Source: Cytophagales bacterium (GTDB lineage Bacteria > Bacteroidota > Bacteroidia > Cytophagales > Microscillaceae). From it: a stretch of DNA of 64,000 nucleotides. Of the stretch, positions 29,281 to 39,101 are shown piece after piece. The position numbers were made by a program, and so were the translations under genes. Under the pieces are notes generated by a model. That model saw nothing but the letters and a program-made list of their open reading frames with translations. It was not told where the DNA came from and ran no database searches. How positions within the stretch are numbered: the first letter of the stretch is position 1; every line of letters starts with the position of its first letter. The stretch covers positions 1-64,000 of the forward strand of contig JAAFJG010000015.1 of the NCBI GenBank assembly GCA_013298075.1, written 5' to 3'.

Positions 29281-31473
29281 TTTTTTCAAATTTAAAATCA
29301 AAGGATTAAGCAAAGGAATTAAACTACTATCAGGAAATTTTTTGATAAAATCTTCTGTATCTGCTTGCAATTCAACTCTATCAGGTTTAATTTTATGTTT
29401 TAGCATAATTTTAAGCCAATTTACTTTATCATCAATTAAATTTTCTTTGTATTTAGCAAAAATTTCATCAATATAAGTTTGTGCTTCTTGATAGTTTCCC
29501 ACTTTAAAATTATTATACGCATTGCCATATAATTCTTTTACTTTTGTATCATTTTGCCTTGCCTCTGTCAAATAATCAGGATTTAACAACATTCTCGCGA
29601 AAGAAGAATGAGGAAATTTAGTAATTAAAATTTGTTTATATTTTTCTGATTCTGTATTTTTTCCTAAATCTTTATTATTCAAATACAAAGAATATAAAAC
29701 TTCAGGTTCAGGTTTTGTATTTGGAAAACGAGCCAAAAGCACTTCAAAAATATCCGTAGAATTTTGAGTTTCTTGTAGTTTTAATCGATAAATTCGTCCC
29801 AATTCGAACAAAGAAACTTCTACTTTATCACTCGAAGCCTTAAATTCTTCAGGAGTTTGTGGCAATTTTTTTAATAATTCTTTTCGTTTTATTTCTACTC
29901 TTTTTCTAATTTCTTGCTCGCGTAATTGTGCTTGGTCGATTCTGACATTGGTTTGTGGCGGCTCAATTTCTGTGCTATCGATGTTAGTCGTAACAATCGG
30001 TTTGACCGACCTTCTCCAATTATCTTCCAAAGGTCTATTACCCCATTTCTTAAAAAACTCTTTTTGTCCGTTTAAAATAGCATTTGTGTTGGCAAAATAA
30101 AATTTTGTTTCTCCTTTGGCACTTACATTCGTAGCAATTTCGCCCAAAGAAGAATCGCTTATTCTTTTTCTTTTTTTATCTTGTTCTGCCAATCTTTGCA
30201 AACTATCCATTTCGTTTTGTGCTTTTGATTCTTGCCAATATAATTTGGCATCAATATAAGCATTTCGAGCAGAATCAGGTTGAATTTTGGCTAATTTTTG
30301 TAAGCTATCTTCTGTTTGATACGTATTCAAATGTTTCACAAATTCCTCTAAAGTTTTTTGTCTGCGAGCAATTACTTTGTAATCTTCGTGTGTGTTGGGT
30401 AAAAAAGCAATCGCACTATCATAACACATTTTTGCTTCTTGGTATCTTTTGAGAGGATTATAAGAAATCTCTCCCAATTTTAAAAAAGAATACGCCTTTT
30501 GATTTGGATTTTTAGAGTATCGAATTGAAGTTCTTAAATGTTTGATAGCATTGGGAATATCATTGCTACGCAAAGAAAAAAGACCTTTTTCATAATAAAT
30601 TTTGTCTTCATATTCTTTGTTTTTTTCATCTCTTAATAATCTTTTATAATGTTTTTCGATTTTTTTAATGTCTTTTTCATTGTTCAAATCGGTAGTTTGC
30701 GCTCTATATAATCGAGCATAAAAATCAATTTCGTAAGGTGGATTATTTTTTAAAACCTTTGAATAATTTTCTTTTGCCAAATTTTGTTTTCCTGAATATT
30801 GATATAATTGCCCCAAAATAAAAAACATACGCCCACGATATTCGCCTCTTGGCATCAATTTGACTGCCGAGCCTAAACTTTTGGCTGTTTCTACATAATT
30901 ATTTTGTTTTCTATATAAATCTGCTCTTGCGATATAAAATTTCCATTGCAAATTTTTGGGCATTTTTTTACGCAATAAAGTATTGGAGGTTAATTCTGCT
31001 GATTTATAATCTTTGGTGCGTGTATAAATTTTTAATAATTCAATCAACGCCCACGATTTATCCTCGTCATTTTTTGCTTTTGTGTTTACGTATTTTAAAG
31101 TATTGATTGCCTGGTCATTTTTTCTCATCATAAACCAAGATTTTGCAATAATGATAAATGCTTTATCTAAAAAATCGCCATCTTCGTGTCTATTATAAAT
31201 AATTCCTGCTTTTTTGAAACAATCTTCTGATTTTTTATCATAAGTTTTGAGTGCATTTGTATCTTCAGGAAATGGCGAAACGTCTAAAATACGATTATAA
31301 TCTTCTTTTTTGCTATCATAAATGGCTTTCTCGATAGAATCCATACGAATATTAGCAAAAAAATAAGGATTATATCTTGAAGTAAGATTATGATAGCCTT
31401 TTGAAAGCATCGTATCTTTGCCACAACTTACCAAAATCAAACAAAAAAAGAATAAACAGATGAAAAATCTCAT
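29278..31473 (-). CDS. sprE: Type IX secretion system lipoprotein SprE/PorW-like
   Basis: 731 residues. A lipoprotein signal ends in LVSC (Cys17). Directly after it comes GYHNLTSRYNPYFFANIRM, the conserved N-terminal motif of SprE/PorW proteins, then TPR repeats over about 110-370 and again towards the C-terminus, split by a charged coiled region with KKRKRISD. In Flavobacterium SprE is needed for gliding and T9SS function, and in Porphyromonas PorW links the PorKN ring to the translocon. It is far from gldKLMN here (about 29 kb). Clear promoter at 31495-31526. Confidence 0.83.
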   Translation of the reverse strand: MRFFICLFFFCLILVSCGKDTMLSKGYHNLTSRYNPYFFANIRMDSIEKAIYDSKKEDYNRILDVSPFPEDTNALKTYDKKSEDCFKKAGIIYNRHEDGDFLDKAFIIIAKSWFMMRKNDQAINTLKYVNTKAKNDEDKSWALIELLKIYTRTKDYKSAELTSNTLLRKKMPKNLQWKFYIARADLYRKQNNYVETAKSLGSAVKLMPRGEYRGRMFFILGQLYQYSGKQNLAKENYSKVLKNNPPYEIDFYARLYRAQTTDLNNEKDIKKIEKHYKRLLRDEKNKEYEDKIYYEKGLFSLRSNDIPNAIKHLRTSIRYSKNPNQKAYSFLKLGEISYNPLKRYQEAKMCYDSAIAFLPNTHEDYKVIARRQKTLEEFVKHLNTYQTEDSLQKLAKIQPDSARNAYIDAKLYWQESKAQNEMDSLQRLAEQDKKRKRISDSSLGEIATNVSAKGETKFYFANTNAILNGQKEFFKKWGNRPLEDNWRRSVKPIVTTNIDSTEIEPPQTNVRIDQAQLREQEIRKRVEIKRKELLKKLPQTPEEFKASSDKVEVSLFELGRIYRLKLQETQNSTDIFEVLLARFPNTKPEPEVLYSLYLNNKDLGKNTESEKYKQILITKFPHSSFARMLLNPDYLTEARQNDTKVKELYGNAYNNFKVGNYQEAQTYIDEIFAKYKENLIDDKVNWLKIMLKHKIKPDRVELQADTEDFIKKFPDSSLIPLLNPLILNLKK

Positions 31474-31494
31474 AAATAATTAAAATCAGTTTTG

Positions 31495-31526
31495 CAAAAA
31501 TAAAGATTTTTTTTTCTTATTGCAAA
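31495..31526 (-). promoter_or_regulatory. Promoter of the sprE-like gene
   Basis: On the minus strand TTTG (31523-31526), 20 nt, then TATTTTTG (31495-31502): a complete Bacteroidota promoter. The predicted start is about 15 nt before the ATG, giving a very short leader. Confidence 0.75.
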
Positions 31527-31695
31527 TTTTATACTTAAAAGTAATTAGTTTTATGATTTTTTAAAAGATAAATTTTTGAAAAGCGTATAAATTTTGAGGT
31601 GGTTTTAGTTTTTTGATTGATTTGCTTTTTATCATAATGCAAACTTAATCATATAAAAAGATATGGGTATCAATGAGATATTTCATTAATTATTT

Positions 31696-31833
31696 TTATT
31701 TTGGACTAATAACATCATCATCTTCCCAACAATCTGCAGAAGATTTTTGATTAGTTTTGTTGATGCCCCAAATGGCGATAATATTAGATTTTTTTTCTGG
31801 TGCTTTCACCTCTTTTTTTCTTTGCTTTGTCAT
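31696..31833 (-). CDS. 45-residue peptide gene with duplicated leader
   Basis: An open frame of 45 residues: MTKQRKKEVKAPEKK, then a short hydrophobic IIAIWGI patch and an acidic tail containing DCWEDDD. It is preceded by a 99-bp stretch nearly identical to the one preceding the 103-aa gene at 32708, including promoter and start region. The two proteins also share a similar N-terminus (MT-K/N-Q-x-x-K). I do not recognise the family; a peptide precursor or small regulator is possible. Confidence 0.5.
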   Translation of the reverse strand: MTKQRKKEVKAPEKKSNIIAIWGINKTNQKSSADCWEDDDVISPK

Positions 31834-31924
31834 AATTTTATTTTTTTTAAATTTTATTTTCTATCATAACGCAAAAATAATCGATAAAATTATTTTTTTT
31901 TCAGATAATTGGGAATAAATATTT
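31826..31924 (-). repeat. Promoter-leader direct repeat, copy 1
   Basis: 99 bp about 95% identical to 32701-32800 in the same orientation. It spans the first codons, an A/T-rich leader, a -7 element TATTTTTG on the minus strand (31872-31879) and about 45 bp upstream. One duplication event or gene conversion of a promoter is implied. Confidence 0.85.
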
Positions 31925-31953
31925 TGAGTATTTTCTAAAATATTTTTTATGGA

Positions 31954-32394
31954 TTATGTAACATCTAAGGTTTTATTGAGCAAATCAACACAAATTTTTT
32001 TATCTCTGAAAAAATCTAATCCTAAAATTCCACCATATTCTTGAACATCTACAGGAATATCATACGTCCAAATGTTCAAATCTTCCACTCCATAATCAAT
32101 TTCGCTAAGTTCTATTTTTGGTACAATATAACCATAAGCAATTTGCTCTCTATTGCTTCCTGTTATAATTTTGGTTTGTGGTGTTCTTCTTTTGTCAAGT
32201 TTGAAGCCTATTTTTTCGGCAAATTGTATATTCAAAACAGTGATATTAGCACCTGTATCTAAAATCATAGGTATTTGGTACATATCTATTTGGTTTGACC
32301 CTTGCAAAAAATACCAAAAATTTACACTAACAACAATACGTAAATCACCTGCAGTTTTATAAGAAATATTTACTTTTTTTTCGATTTTTTTCAT
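31954..32394 (-). CDS. Retropepsin-like aspartic protease
   Basis: 146 residues, cytoplasmic (no signal peptide). IPMILDTGANITVLN carries the catalytic D-T-G-A of clan AA proteases, and GGILGLDFFRDKKICVDLL is the conserved second half (ILGxDFL) of single-domain bacterial retropepsins, which act as dimers. Its ATG is 2 bp from the stop of the 103-aa gene, so the two are co-expressed. The substrate is unknown; the neighbouring small proteins are obvious candidates. Confidence 0.8.
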   Translation of the reverse strand: MKKIEKKVNISYKTAGDLRIVVSVNFWYFLQGSNQIDMYQIPMILDTGANITVLNIQFAEKIGFKLDKRRTPQTKIITGSNREQIAYGYIVPKIELSEIDYGVEDLNIWTYDIPVDVQEYGGILGLDFFRDKKICVDLLNKTLDVT

Positions 32395-32396
32395 AA

Positions 32397-32708
32397 TTAT
32401 TTTAGAATAACGGCAGTGTAAATAGGAAATACTAACTTTCCTGTTTTTTCAATTATTTTGGTTGTTCTTAAAGTAAACATTGCATATTGTTTAGTTTCTA
32501 GGAAAGAACTATGGTTTGCATTATCAAATTCATTGATTTCATCAAAACTATCAGCCACGCCCAAAATATCAAGTTCGTTATTTTCTAACTGTTTTGTATT
32601 TTTACCTCCCAACAAAACCCATTTATCAGGATGTTTTTTTTTGACTTCTTCCCACGAAAGCCACATAGGTGTATGTATTGCGACTTTTTTTTCTACTTGA
32701 TTTGTCAT
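32397..32708 (-). CDS. Hypothetical 103-residue protein
   Basis: Begins MTNQVEKKVAIHTPMWLSWE and contains EVKKKHPDKWVLLGGKN and a C-terminal LVFPIYTAVILK. No signal peptide or membrane span. Followed at 2 bp by the retropepsin-like gene, so probably a two-gene operon driven by the duplicated promoter-leader at 32701-32800. No family recognised. Confidence 0.65.
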   Translation of the reverse strand: MTNQVEKKVAIHTPMWLSWEEVKKKHPDKWVLLGGKNTKQLENNELDILGVADSFDEINEFDNANHSSFLETKQYAMFTLRTTKIIEKTGKLVFPIYTAVILK

Positions 32709-32800
32709 AATTTTATTTTTTTTTAAATTTTACTTTTTATCATAACGCAAAAATAATCAATAAAATTATTTTTTTTTCAGATAATTGGGAATAAATATTT
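32701..32800 (-). repeat. Promoter-leader direct repeat, copy 2
   Basis: Matches 31826-31924. It contains the start codon region of the 103-aa gene and the -7 element TATTTTTG on the minus strand (32748-32755), 40 nt before the ATG. Confidence 0.85.
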
Positions 32801-32885
32801 GGTAATTTATGTATCATAAATTTTGTATAAATCTACTAAAAATAGTAGCAAAATCTCCAACCACAAAAAAATTTCTCAATTATTA

Positions 32886-32917
32886 TTTGGTATTATCAAT
32901 AAAAATGTGTATTTTTG
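32886..32917 (+). promoter_or_regulatory. Promoter of the SWIM-domain gene
   Basis: TTTG (32886-32889), 20 nt, TATTTTTG (32910-32917). The predicted transcript starts about 25 nt before the ATG at 32950. Confidence 0.75.
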
Positions 32918-32949
32918 TGAAATAATTTTTTACTTTTTTAACAATTATT

Positions 32950-34590
32950 ATGCAAGTAACACAATCTTATGCACGCCCAAGTTCTGCAAAGACAGATAAC
33001 AAAGGGACAAAATTTAGTTTTTCTGCTGAAATTTCTCGAAATCCAGTATCTATCAATGCAATGATTTTGAATAGTTTGGGATATGCACGCATTATGTTGG
33101 CATTGCGACAAATTGTGAAAGGAGATTGGAGAACGCCACAAAAAGACCACACCGCCTATCAAGAATGGGTAAATGAAAGATATGTAGAACAATTACCCGA
33201 ACATTTGAAACATATTGAAGCAAAAAAAGTAGCATTTTTAACCAAAAGAGAAGTATTAAAGGCAAAAAAAGCAGGAATTATCAAACAATTAAGACCTTTG
33301 CAAGCCGAAGTCGAAAAGGCAAGAAAGCAATATTATGCTTGGTTATATCAAAATGACAGAGATAAATGGTACGTTTTAGACCCTGTGATTAGTGTTCATA
33401 AAGATAGTGTTATTTTTGAGGCTTTTTCTCTGGACGAATCGGCTTATGGGCGTGTGTCTGTGCCTATGAAAAATCTCGAAGTTTTTAATAATATTGATTA
33501 TGGCACCACAAACATAGATTTTAGTCAGGCTTTGGCTGATGAAATTTATAGAGTTAGAAATTATAGACCTGCTTGGCTCAAAGTAGAATACGATAAAGTA
33601 GAACTTTCAACGGCTGTTGGCTCGAATGTAGAAAAAAAGATTGATTTACCTGAAAGTTGGGTGAGAGGTTTTTTGCAAGTGCAATCTGCTTCCACGCTTG
33701 ATGGCACTTCTTTGGATATAAATGCACAAACTTTGGCGAAAGTATTGGAAATATTGGCACAAAAAAAAGAAAAAGAAAGCCCTCGCTCTTTGCGTTTTAT
33801 ACTCAAAAAAGGAGAAAAAATTAAAATTATCATTGACCCTTGGAATATAGAAATTACAGATACAAATATTTTTGAAGGCGAAAATGAAGGCGAAATTAGA
33901 CTCTGGGGAAGACGTAGATTGATGGTTTTGAACGATTTATTGCCTTATACAGACAAAGTAAACGTAAAATTATTAGGAACAGGTATGCCTTCGTATTGGA
34001 GTGTAGAACTTGATGGACATAGATTTGATGTAGGTTTATCAGGCTGGACAGACAACGATTGGGCAAAAAAAGGCAATTTTGACTTGTTAGCTTCTGCGAA
34101 TAAAAAAGTAAATATTGACATTAAAAAAGTAGAACAAATTTTAATCAAAAATCTTTCTACTAACTCAAAAGAAGTAGCTGAAATTATGAATATTGATAGA
34201 AGTGCCGCCACAAGTGCTTTGCAAGAATTGTGTAAAAATGGACAGGCAATGTACGACCATTTAACCCAAAATTATCGTTGGCGACAATTACTCAAACAAG
34301 ATATTAAATTGACTGAATCTGAAGAAGATGACAGGCTAAAATATGCGATTGAACTCATTCAAAATAAACAAGTTGAGATTATTTACGAAAAGGATTTGGA
34401 AAAAAATATCAAAGAATATAAAGTCGGTGTGCAAGGAAAAAATCTCTATCAACCCATTATTCAATTAGATTTAGATGGAAGAATTAAATTTGCTGATTGC
34501 ACTTGTAGTCATCATCGCCGTAACAAATTAAGACAAGGACCTTGTTCGCATATTATGAGTGCGGTAATTTGGATTGGTAAAAATAGTTGA
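32950..34590 (+). CDS. SWIM zinc-finger protein
   Basis: 546 residues. The C-terminus carries the SWIM motif C-x-C-x12-C-x-H in DCTCSHHRRNKLRQGPCSHI (about 516-535), a zinc-binding DNA or protein interaction module. The N-terminus (AKTDNKGTKFSFSAEISRNP) and a helical KKAGIIKQLRPLQAEVEKA region are unfamiliar. A possible winged helix covers KEVAEIMNIDRSAATSALQEL near 417. It converges on a SNF2-family ATPase gene; SWIM and SNF2 domains are often fused or adjacent in bacteria, so the pair probably acts together on DNA. Confidence 0.8.
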   Translation: MQVTQSYARPSSAKTDNKGTKFSFSAEISRNPVSINAMILNSLGYARIMLALRQIVKGDWRTPQKDHTAYQEWVNERYVEQLPEHLKHIEAKKVAFLTKREVLKAKKAGIIKQLRPLQAEVEKARKQYYAWLYQNDRDKWYVLDPVISVHKDSVIFEAFSLDESAYGRVSVPMKNLEVFNNIDYGTTNIDFSQALADEIYRVRNYRPAWLKVEYDKVELSTAVGSNVEKKIDLPESWVRGFLQVQSASTLDGTSLDINAQTLAKVLEILAQKKEKESPRSLRFILKKGEKIKIIIDPWNIEITDTNIFEGENEGEIRLWGRRRLMVLNDLLPYTDKVNVKLLGTGMPSYWSVELDGHRFDVGLSGWTDNDWAKKGNFDLLASANKKVNIDIKKVEQILIKNLSTNSKEVAEIMNIDRSAATSALQELCKNGQAMYDHLTQNYRWRQLLKQDIKLTESEEDDRLKYAIELIQNKQVEIIYEKDLEKNIKEYKVGVQGKNLYQPIIQLDLDGRIKFADCTCSHHRRNKLRQGPCSHIMSAVIWIGKNS

Positions 34591-34700
34591 AAAAATATTT
34601 TGATAGCGAAAAATTAGATTTTCGCTATCTTTCTTGGTTCATGGAAAATTATTGCAAATCTAATTTTTTTCTGTATATGAATAATCTTTTATTTTGAAAA

Positions 34701-34800
34701 TATAGAAAATATCAGTTAGAGAAATACAGAAATTTCGGGTAAAGCCAATGATTAAATTTTATATTATCCTCCAGATAAATCTGGAGGCAATTCAAAAAAC
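34701..34800 (+). repeat. Dispersed hairpin repeat, copy 3
   Basis: Full-length relative of 18393-18491, with the 20-nt palindrome CCTCCAGATAAATCTGGAGG at 34768-34787 followed by CAATTCAAAAAAC. It sits between the convergent SWIM and SNF2 genes, about 55 bp beyond the SNF2 stop, and could also end one or both transcripts. Confidence 0.8.
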
Positions 34801-34853
34801 AATCCCACAAAATTCCTTAAAAACTTTGCAGGATTTTTTTTCTGTTTATTATT

Positions 34854-37800
34854 TTATCCTTGTTTTATCAAATTCAATAAATCTTCAGATGAAATTTTGG
34901 CGCTCATTTCAGTTCCTTCCAATAAATTATCAGCCAAATCACGTTTATTTTGATGCAAACTTACAATTTTTTCTTCTATTGTTCCTTTTGTAACCAATCT
35001 ATAAATCGTAACAGGACGTTGTTGTCCAATTCGATGCGCTCTATCAGAGGCTTGGTCTTCGACAGCAGGATTCCACCAAGGATCCATGTGAATTACATAA
35101 TCAGCTGCAGTCAAATTAAGCCCCACGCCGCCTGCTTTCAAACTAATTAAGAAAAAATCAGCCTCTCCATTTTGAAATTCTTTGATAGCCTCTTCTCTTT
35201 TTTTCATAGGAGTTGAGCCATCTAAATATTTATAAGAAAATGCTCTTGCGTCAAATGCTTCTCTTATCAAAGTTAAATGCCCTACAAATTGACTAAAAAT
35301 CAATGCTTTGTGTCCGTTTTCTCTCAACTCTTCCGCAGTTTCTAATAAAAGTTCTAATTTTGAACTACTAATATCAGAGTCTTTTAAGACTAATTTTGTG
35401 TTACAACTTGCTTGTCTTAATTTCATAATTTCAGCCAAAATTCGTAAACGTTTTTCGCCTTCGTGTGCGCCCTCTATGGCTGATGAATCTTGTAATTTTT
35501 CGATAGCACGTTTGCGTAATGCTTCATAAAATGCGCTTTCATCTTTTGACATTTCAACGGTCAAAGTAATTTCAGTTTTGCTTGGCAATTCTTCTAATAC
35601 TTGGCTTTTTCTTCTTCTTAAAATAAAAGGTTTTAATAATTTTTGCAGTTGTTTTTGTCTTTCTACATCTTGATTTCTTTCAATTTGAATGGCAAAATTT
35701 TCATTAAAATTATTCAAAGAACCCAAAAGACCTGGATTGATAAATCTAAATAAATTCCAAAGTTCTCCCAAATGATTTTCTACGGGAGTTCCTGTCGTAA
35801 TCATTTTAAAATCACTTTGTAAGTCCATAGCTGCTTTTGAGCGTTTTGTGGACATATTTTTGATATTTTGTGCTTCATCTAAAATAATAGTTGCCCATTT
35901 TACTTTCGAAAACATTTCTGCTTCTTGTTGCAAAAGTCCATAACTACACACCAACAAATCGTGTTCTTTCAATTCAGATATTTGTTGTTCTCTTTCTTTT
36001 CCACCAAAAAGAATTGTATTCATTGTCGGTGCAAATTTTGCTGCTTCTCCCATCCAATTCCTCGCCACAGTCGCAGGAGCAACTACCAAAGTAGGTCCTT
36101 CGTCTGCTCGGTGCAAAATCAATGCTAAACCTTGAATGGTTTTTCCCAATCCCATATCATCAGCCAAACACGCTCCTACGCCCCAAGAAGCCAATTGTGC
36201 TAACCATTTAAAACCATCAATTTGATAATTTCTAAGTTCTGTTTTGAGTGTTGTAGGCACTTTTGGATTGATAGCACGTGCATTTTTAATTTTTTTAATT
36301 TGATTTTTCCAGTTGGTATCTGTTTTTATATTTTCAAAATCTTGCGTAATATCGTCCATTGTCAAAGCCGCCAGATTATGAAAACGCAATCCATCTTTTG
36401 TTTTTTCTGTAAATGCTTTTATTTCTTGCAAACGTTTTCTAAAAACTTCTGTCAGGGCTAAAAATTGTCCATCTTTTAATTGAATAAATCTATTTTTAGA
36501 ATTATCCAACATTTCCAACAATTCAGCCATTTTAATTACATTTGTTTCGTTCAATCTTATTTCAGCATCAATATCGAACCAATCATTTTGTTTTTTGATA
36601 TGCAAAGACGCACTCGAAGTCGAGGCTCTATACGCAATTTTGAATTTTTGTCCTTCTGGCCATTCAATAATTACTTTATTTTGTAGTTCTTCTAATTGAT
36701 ACAAAACTTCCAAACAATCTTGTGGGTCTTCAAAACTCCATTCATAATCGTTGCTATCGTTGATACTCAAAATTTGACACGCTTGAATAATTTTTTTAGC
36801 ATTTGATTTTTCTTCATTCAAATTTCGAGTCGCTTGTACTTTTTGTTTGTTGATTTCTCCAATCACTGTTTCAGGTGATTTTCCCGGTTTATGATAGGGT
36901 GGCGAAGTGGTAAAAGGTTTTACCATCAATTCTAATTTTAATCCACCATTATTGAAAGGCAATAAAAGGGCAAAAATTTGCGGATTAGAGGCAACTCTTG
37001 GCAAATCAATGCCAAAATTACTCACAGAAGAATTGACATTGACAATATTGACCATACTTCCCAAAGTTTTAGATAATAGTTCTTTTCCTTTTTTAGGCAC
37101 TATTAACTTTCCTCTTCCCAGATTTTCAAAGATTTTTTTATGTACTTCTTTGATATGAAAAATTTTATATCTTGTATTGGTTTCTTTTTCGATTTTGATA
37201 CCTATTTCACTCGCATCAACAGAAAAAGAAACAATCATACTATCAGTAGTTTTTGCCTCTTCTATCAAAATTTCAGGCTCTGCTTTGATGACCTCAACGT
37301 TTGTATCTGTATCTTCTAAATATAAATGTGGGTGTCCAATCATCGACAAACAAGCCTTTCCAAAATCTACATTATAACCTGAATAATACGATTCTATATC
37401 AAAACTACTCACTATTTTCATATCTTGCAAAGAAGCAAAATCGCTTCCACCTTCTTTTAAACGCTTGATAGAAATCGATTTCCCTGCTGACCAACTGCCA
37501 TTTTTATTTATTTTTTGTTCTTTGGGGGCTAATGTTCTTCCTTTGAAATTCACGTGCCAAACTACTCTTCCGTCTGTTGATACTTTTTTCTTATCATCAT
37601 CGGCAGATAATTGTTGTAAAATTTTCAAAGATTTTAACCAATCTTCTTCTTTTGCAAAATAAACATGGACTAAATCGACTAGATTATGTGGATATTTATT
37701 TTCAAATTCTCGAACAATATTTCCTGACAATGATATTTTATTATTTGACCTTTTGCGAATACCTGCCAACGCAAAAGCCAACCAATGATACCCATTTTTG

Positions 37801-39014
37801 CTTGCTAAAAGCATTAAATCTTCAATGTTTTGACCTTGTGAAAAAATATCAGTTTCTCCCCAAGTAGTACATAAATAATAAAAAAACTTAGCAACTTTAT
37901 AACTATTAACGCCAAAAGCATTTTGCAACATCGCAACTCCTGTGGCACGGTCGTTTTCTAAAATATTGATTAAACCGTTTATCATAAACAAAGAAGCATA
38001 ACTATTAAAGTTTGTTTTAATCAATTTGAGATAATTTCTTGCTTTACTATGCAAACTAATATCTCTTAAAGATAAAATAGCCGCTACATAAAAGAAATTC
38101 GAAATATGATTAAAAACAGGTTTTCTAACTGATTTATCAACTTTTTTTCGCACCTCGAGTGCGGTTTCAAAATAAGCAATTGCTTCTTTTGCTTGCCCTT
38201 TCAAAAATGATAAACAACCTAATAATTCTGGCTCTAATTGTGGAAAATCTGTTTTTTTAATAATTTCATATATTTTATTCCAATCTCCTACAAATAAATA
38301 ATAAAAAGTAATGAAATAAACCAAATCTTGTTTATCAGATACAAAATTGATTCTTTCTTCTAAATATTCGATAAATGCTTCGTTATTATTCAATACCGAT
38401 ACATTCATTCTTGCCAACTCAAATATTATTTTATCTTTGATTTTCAAATCTATTACCTTATATTCTTCATCAAGTATATTTTTGAATACATCTTGCAAAT
38501 AAGTTATTTCTTCGTAATAATTACTACCAAATTCTGTTTTTATATGAATTAATTTTTTTTCATATTCCTCTGGATTTCCTTTGAAAATAGAAACAATAAA
38601 AGCGCGAAGATGCAAAGCATATCTATTTATACTATTGTAAGAATATCCACCATTCATCGAAGATTCCATTATTTTTATAACTTCGTCAATATTTTTATCA
38701 TTGTTCATTATTTCAGAAATAATTTCAGTGATAAGACCTCTATTATTAATCGAATATATAACATTCCAAGAATGATCTTTAGATTTTTCTATTGTTTGTT
38801 CAGTCGTTAAGGCTTTCAAAATTCTATCAATAGCCAAAGTTGTTTGTATGCTATAATCAATCAGCCCTTTTTCAGCAAGACCTGTGGTAGTTTTTCTTAT
38901 TTCTTCTGATGTTAATCCTCTATAAGAATATCCTATTATTTTGATGATACCTTGTTCAACGTCTGATTTTTTATCAAATTTTTTCCAAAATTCCTGATTT
39001 TTTTTAGTTCTCAT
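34854..39014 (-). CDS. SNF2-family DNA-dependent ATPase with long helical N-terminus
   Basis: 1386 residues. The C-terminal 480 residues form a complete Swi2/Snf2 motor: motif I DDMGLGKTIQ (about 953-962), motif II DEAQ (about 1046), TGTPVENHLGELW, and the second RecA domain with FSQFVGHL, LDGSTPMKKREEAI, LISLKAGGVGLNLTAADYVIH and DRAHRIGQQRPV. The first 890 residues are unusual: an N-terminal winged-helix-like segment, a long helical repeat region and a bacterial SNF2-associated part (FNNGGLKLELMVKP). It may remodel or strip DNA-bound proteins. Promoter element at 39063-39070. Confidence 0.93.
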   Translation of the reverse strand: MRTKKNQEFWKKFDKKSDVEQGIIKIIGYSYRGLTSEEIRKTTTGLAEKGLIDYSIQTTLAIDRILKALTTEQTIEKSKDHSWNVIYSINNRGLITEIISEIMNNDKNIDEVIKIMESSMNGGYSYNSINRYALHLRAFIVSIFKGNPEEYEKKLIHIKTEFGSNYYEEITYLQDVFKNILDEEYKVIDLKIKDKIIFELARMNVSVLNNNEAFIEYLEERINFVSDKQDLVYFITFYYLFVGDWNKIYEIIKKTDFPQLEPELLGCLSFLKGQAKEAIAYFETALEVRKKVDKSVRKPVFNHISNFFYVAAILSLRDISLHSKARNYLKLIKTNFNSYASLFMINGLINILENDRATGVAMLQNAFGVNSYKVAKFFYYLCTTWGETDIFSQGQNIEDLMLLASKNGYHWLAFALAGIRKRSNNKISLSGNIVREFENKYPHNLVDLVHVYFAKEEDWLKSLKILQQLSADDDKKKVSTDGRVVWHVNFKGRTLAPKEQKINKNGSWSAGKSISIKRLKEGGSDFASLQDMKIVSSFDIESYYSGYNVDFGKACLSMIGHPHLYLEDTDTNVEVIKAEPEILIEEAKTTDSMIVSFSVDASEIGIKIEKETNTRYKIFHIKEVHKKIFENLGRGKLIVPKKGKELLSKTLGSMVNIVNVNSSVSNFGIDLPRVASNPQIFALLLPFNNGGLKLELMVKPFTTSPPYHKPGKSPETVIGEINKQKVQATRNLNEEKSNAKKIIQACQILSINDSNDYEWSFEDPQDCLEVLYQLEELQNKVIIEWPEGQKFKIAYRASTSSASLHIKKQNDWFDIDAEIRLNETNVIKMAELLEMLDNSKNRFIQLKDGQFLALTEVFRKRLQEIKAFTEKTKDGLRFHNLAALTMDDITQDFENIKTDTNWKNQIKKIKNARAINPKVPTTLKTELRNYQIDGFKWLAQLASWGVGACLADDMGLGKTIQGLALILHRADEGPTLVVAPATVARNWMGEAAKFAPTMNTILFGGKEREQQISELKEHDLLVCSYGLLQQEAEMFSKVKWATIILDEAQNIKNMSTKRSKAAMDLQSDFKMITTGTPVENHLGELWNLFRFINPGLLGSLNNFNENFAIQIERNQDVERQKQLQKLLKPFILRRRKSQVLEELPSKTEITLTVEMSKDESAFYEALRKRAIEKLQDSSAIEGAHEGEKRLRILAEIMKLRQASCNTKLVLKDSDISSSKLELLLETAEELRENGHKALIFSQFVGHLTLIREAFDARAFSYKYLDGSTPMKKREEAIKEFQNGEADFFLISLKAGGVGLNLTAADYVIHMDPWWNPAVEDQASDRAHRIGQQRPVTIYRLVTKGTIEEKIVSLHQNKRDLADNLLEGTEMSAKISSEDLLNLIKQG

Positions 39015-39062
39015 ATTGATTTTTTGTATTGATTTTTATGCTTTTTTTGAAATTAAACGGTG

Positions 39063-39070
39063 CAAAAGTA
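39063..39070 (-). promoter_or_regulatory. -7 promoter element of the SNF2 gene
   Basis: TACTTTTG on the minus strand followed by CACCG, about 50 nt before the ATG. No good -33 TTTG is seen at the expected spacing. Confidence 0.5.
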
Positions 39071-39101
39071 ATGTTTTTTTTGAAATAATATTGAATAATT
39101 A

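Noticed and set aside
34748-34993. 81-aa plus-strand frame at the SNF2 3' end
   Set aside because: It runs over the hairpin repeat and antisense to the SNF2 gene.
36222-38810. Many plus-strand frames opposite the SNF2 gene
   Set aside because: Antisense shadows of a clearly coding minus-strand gene.
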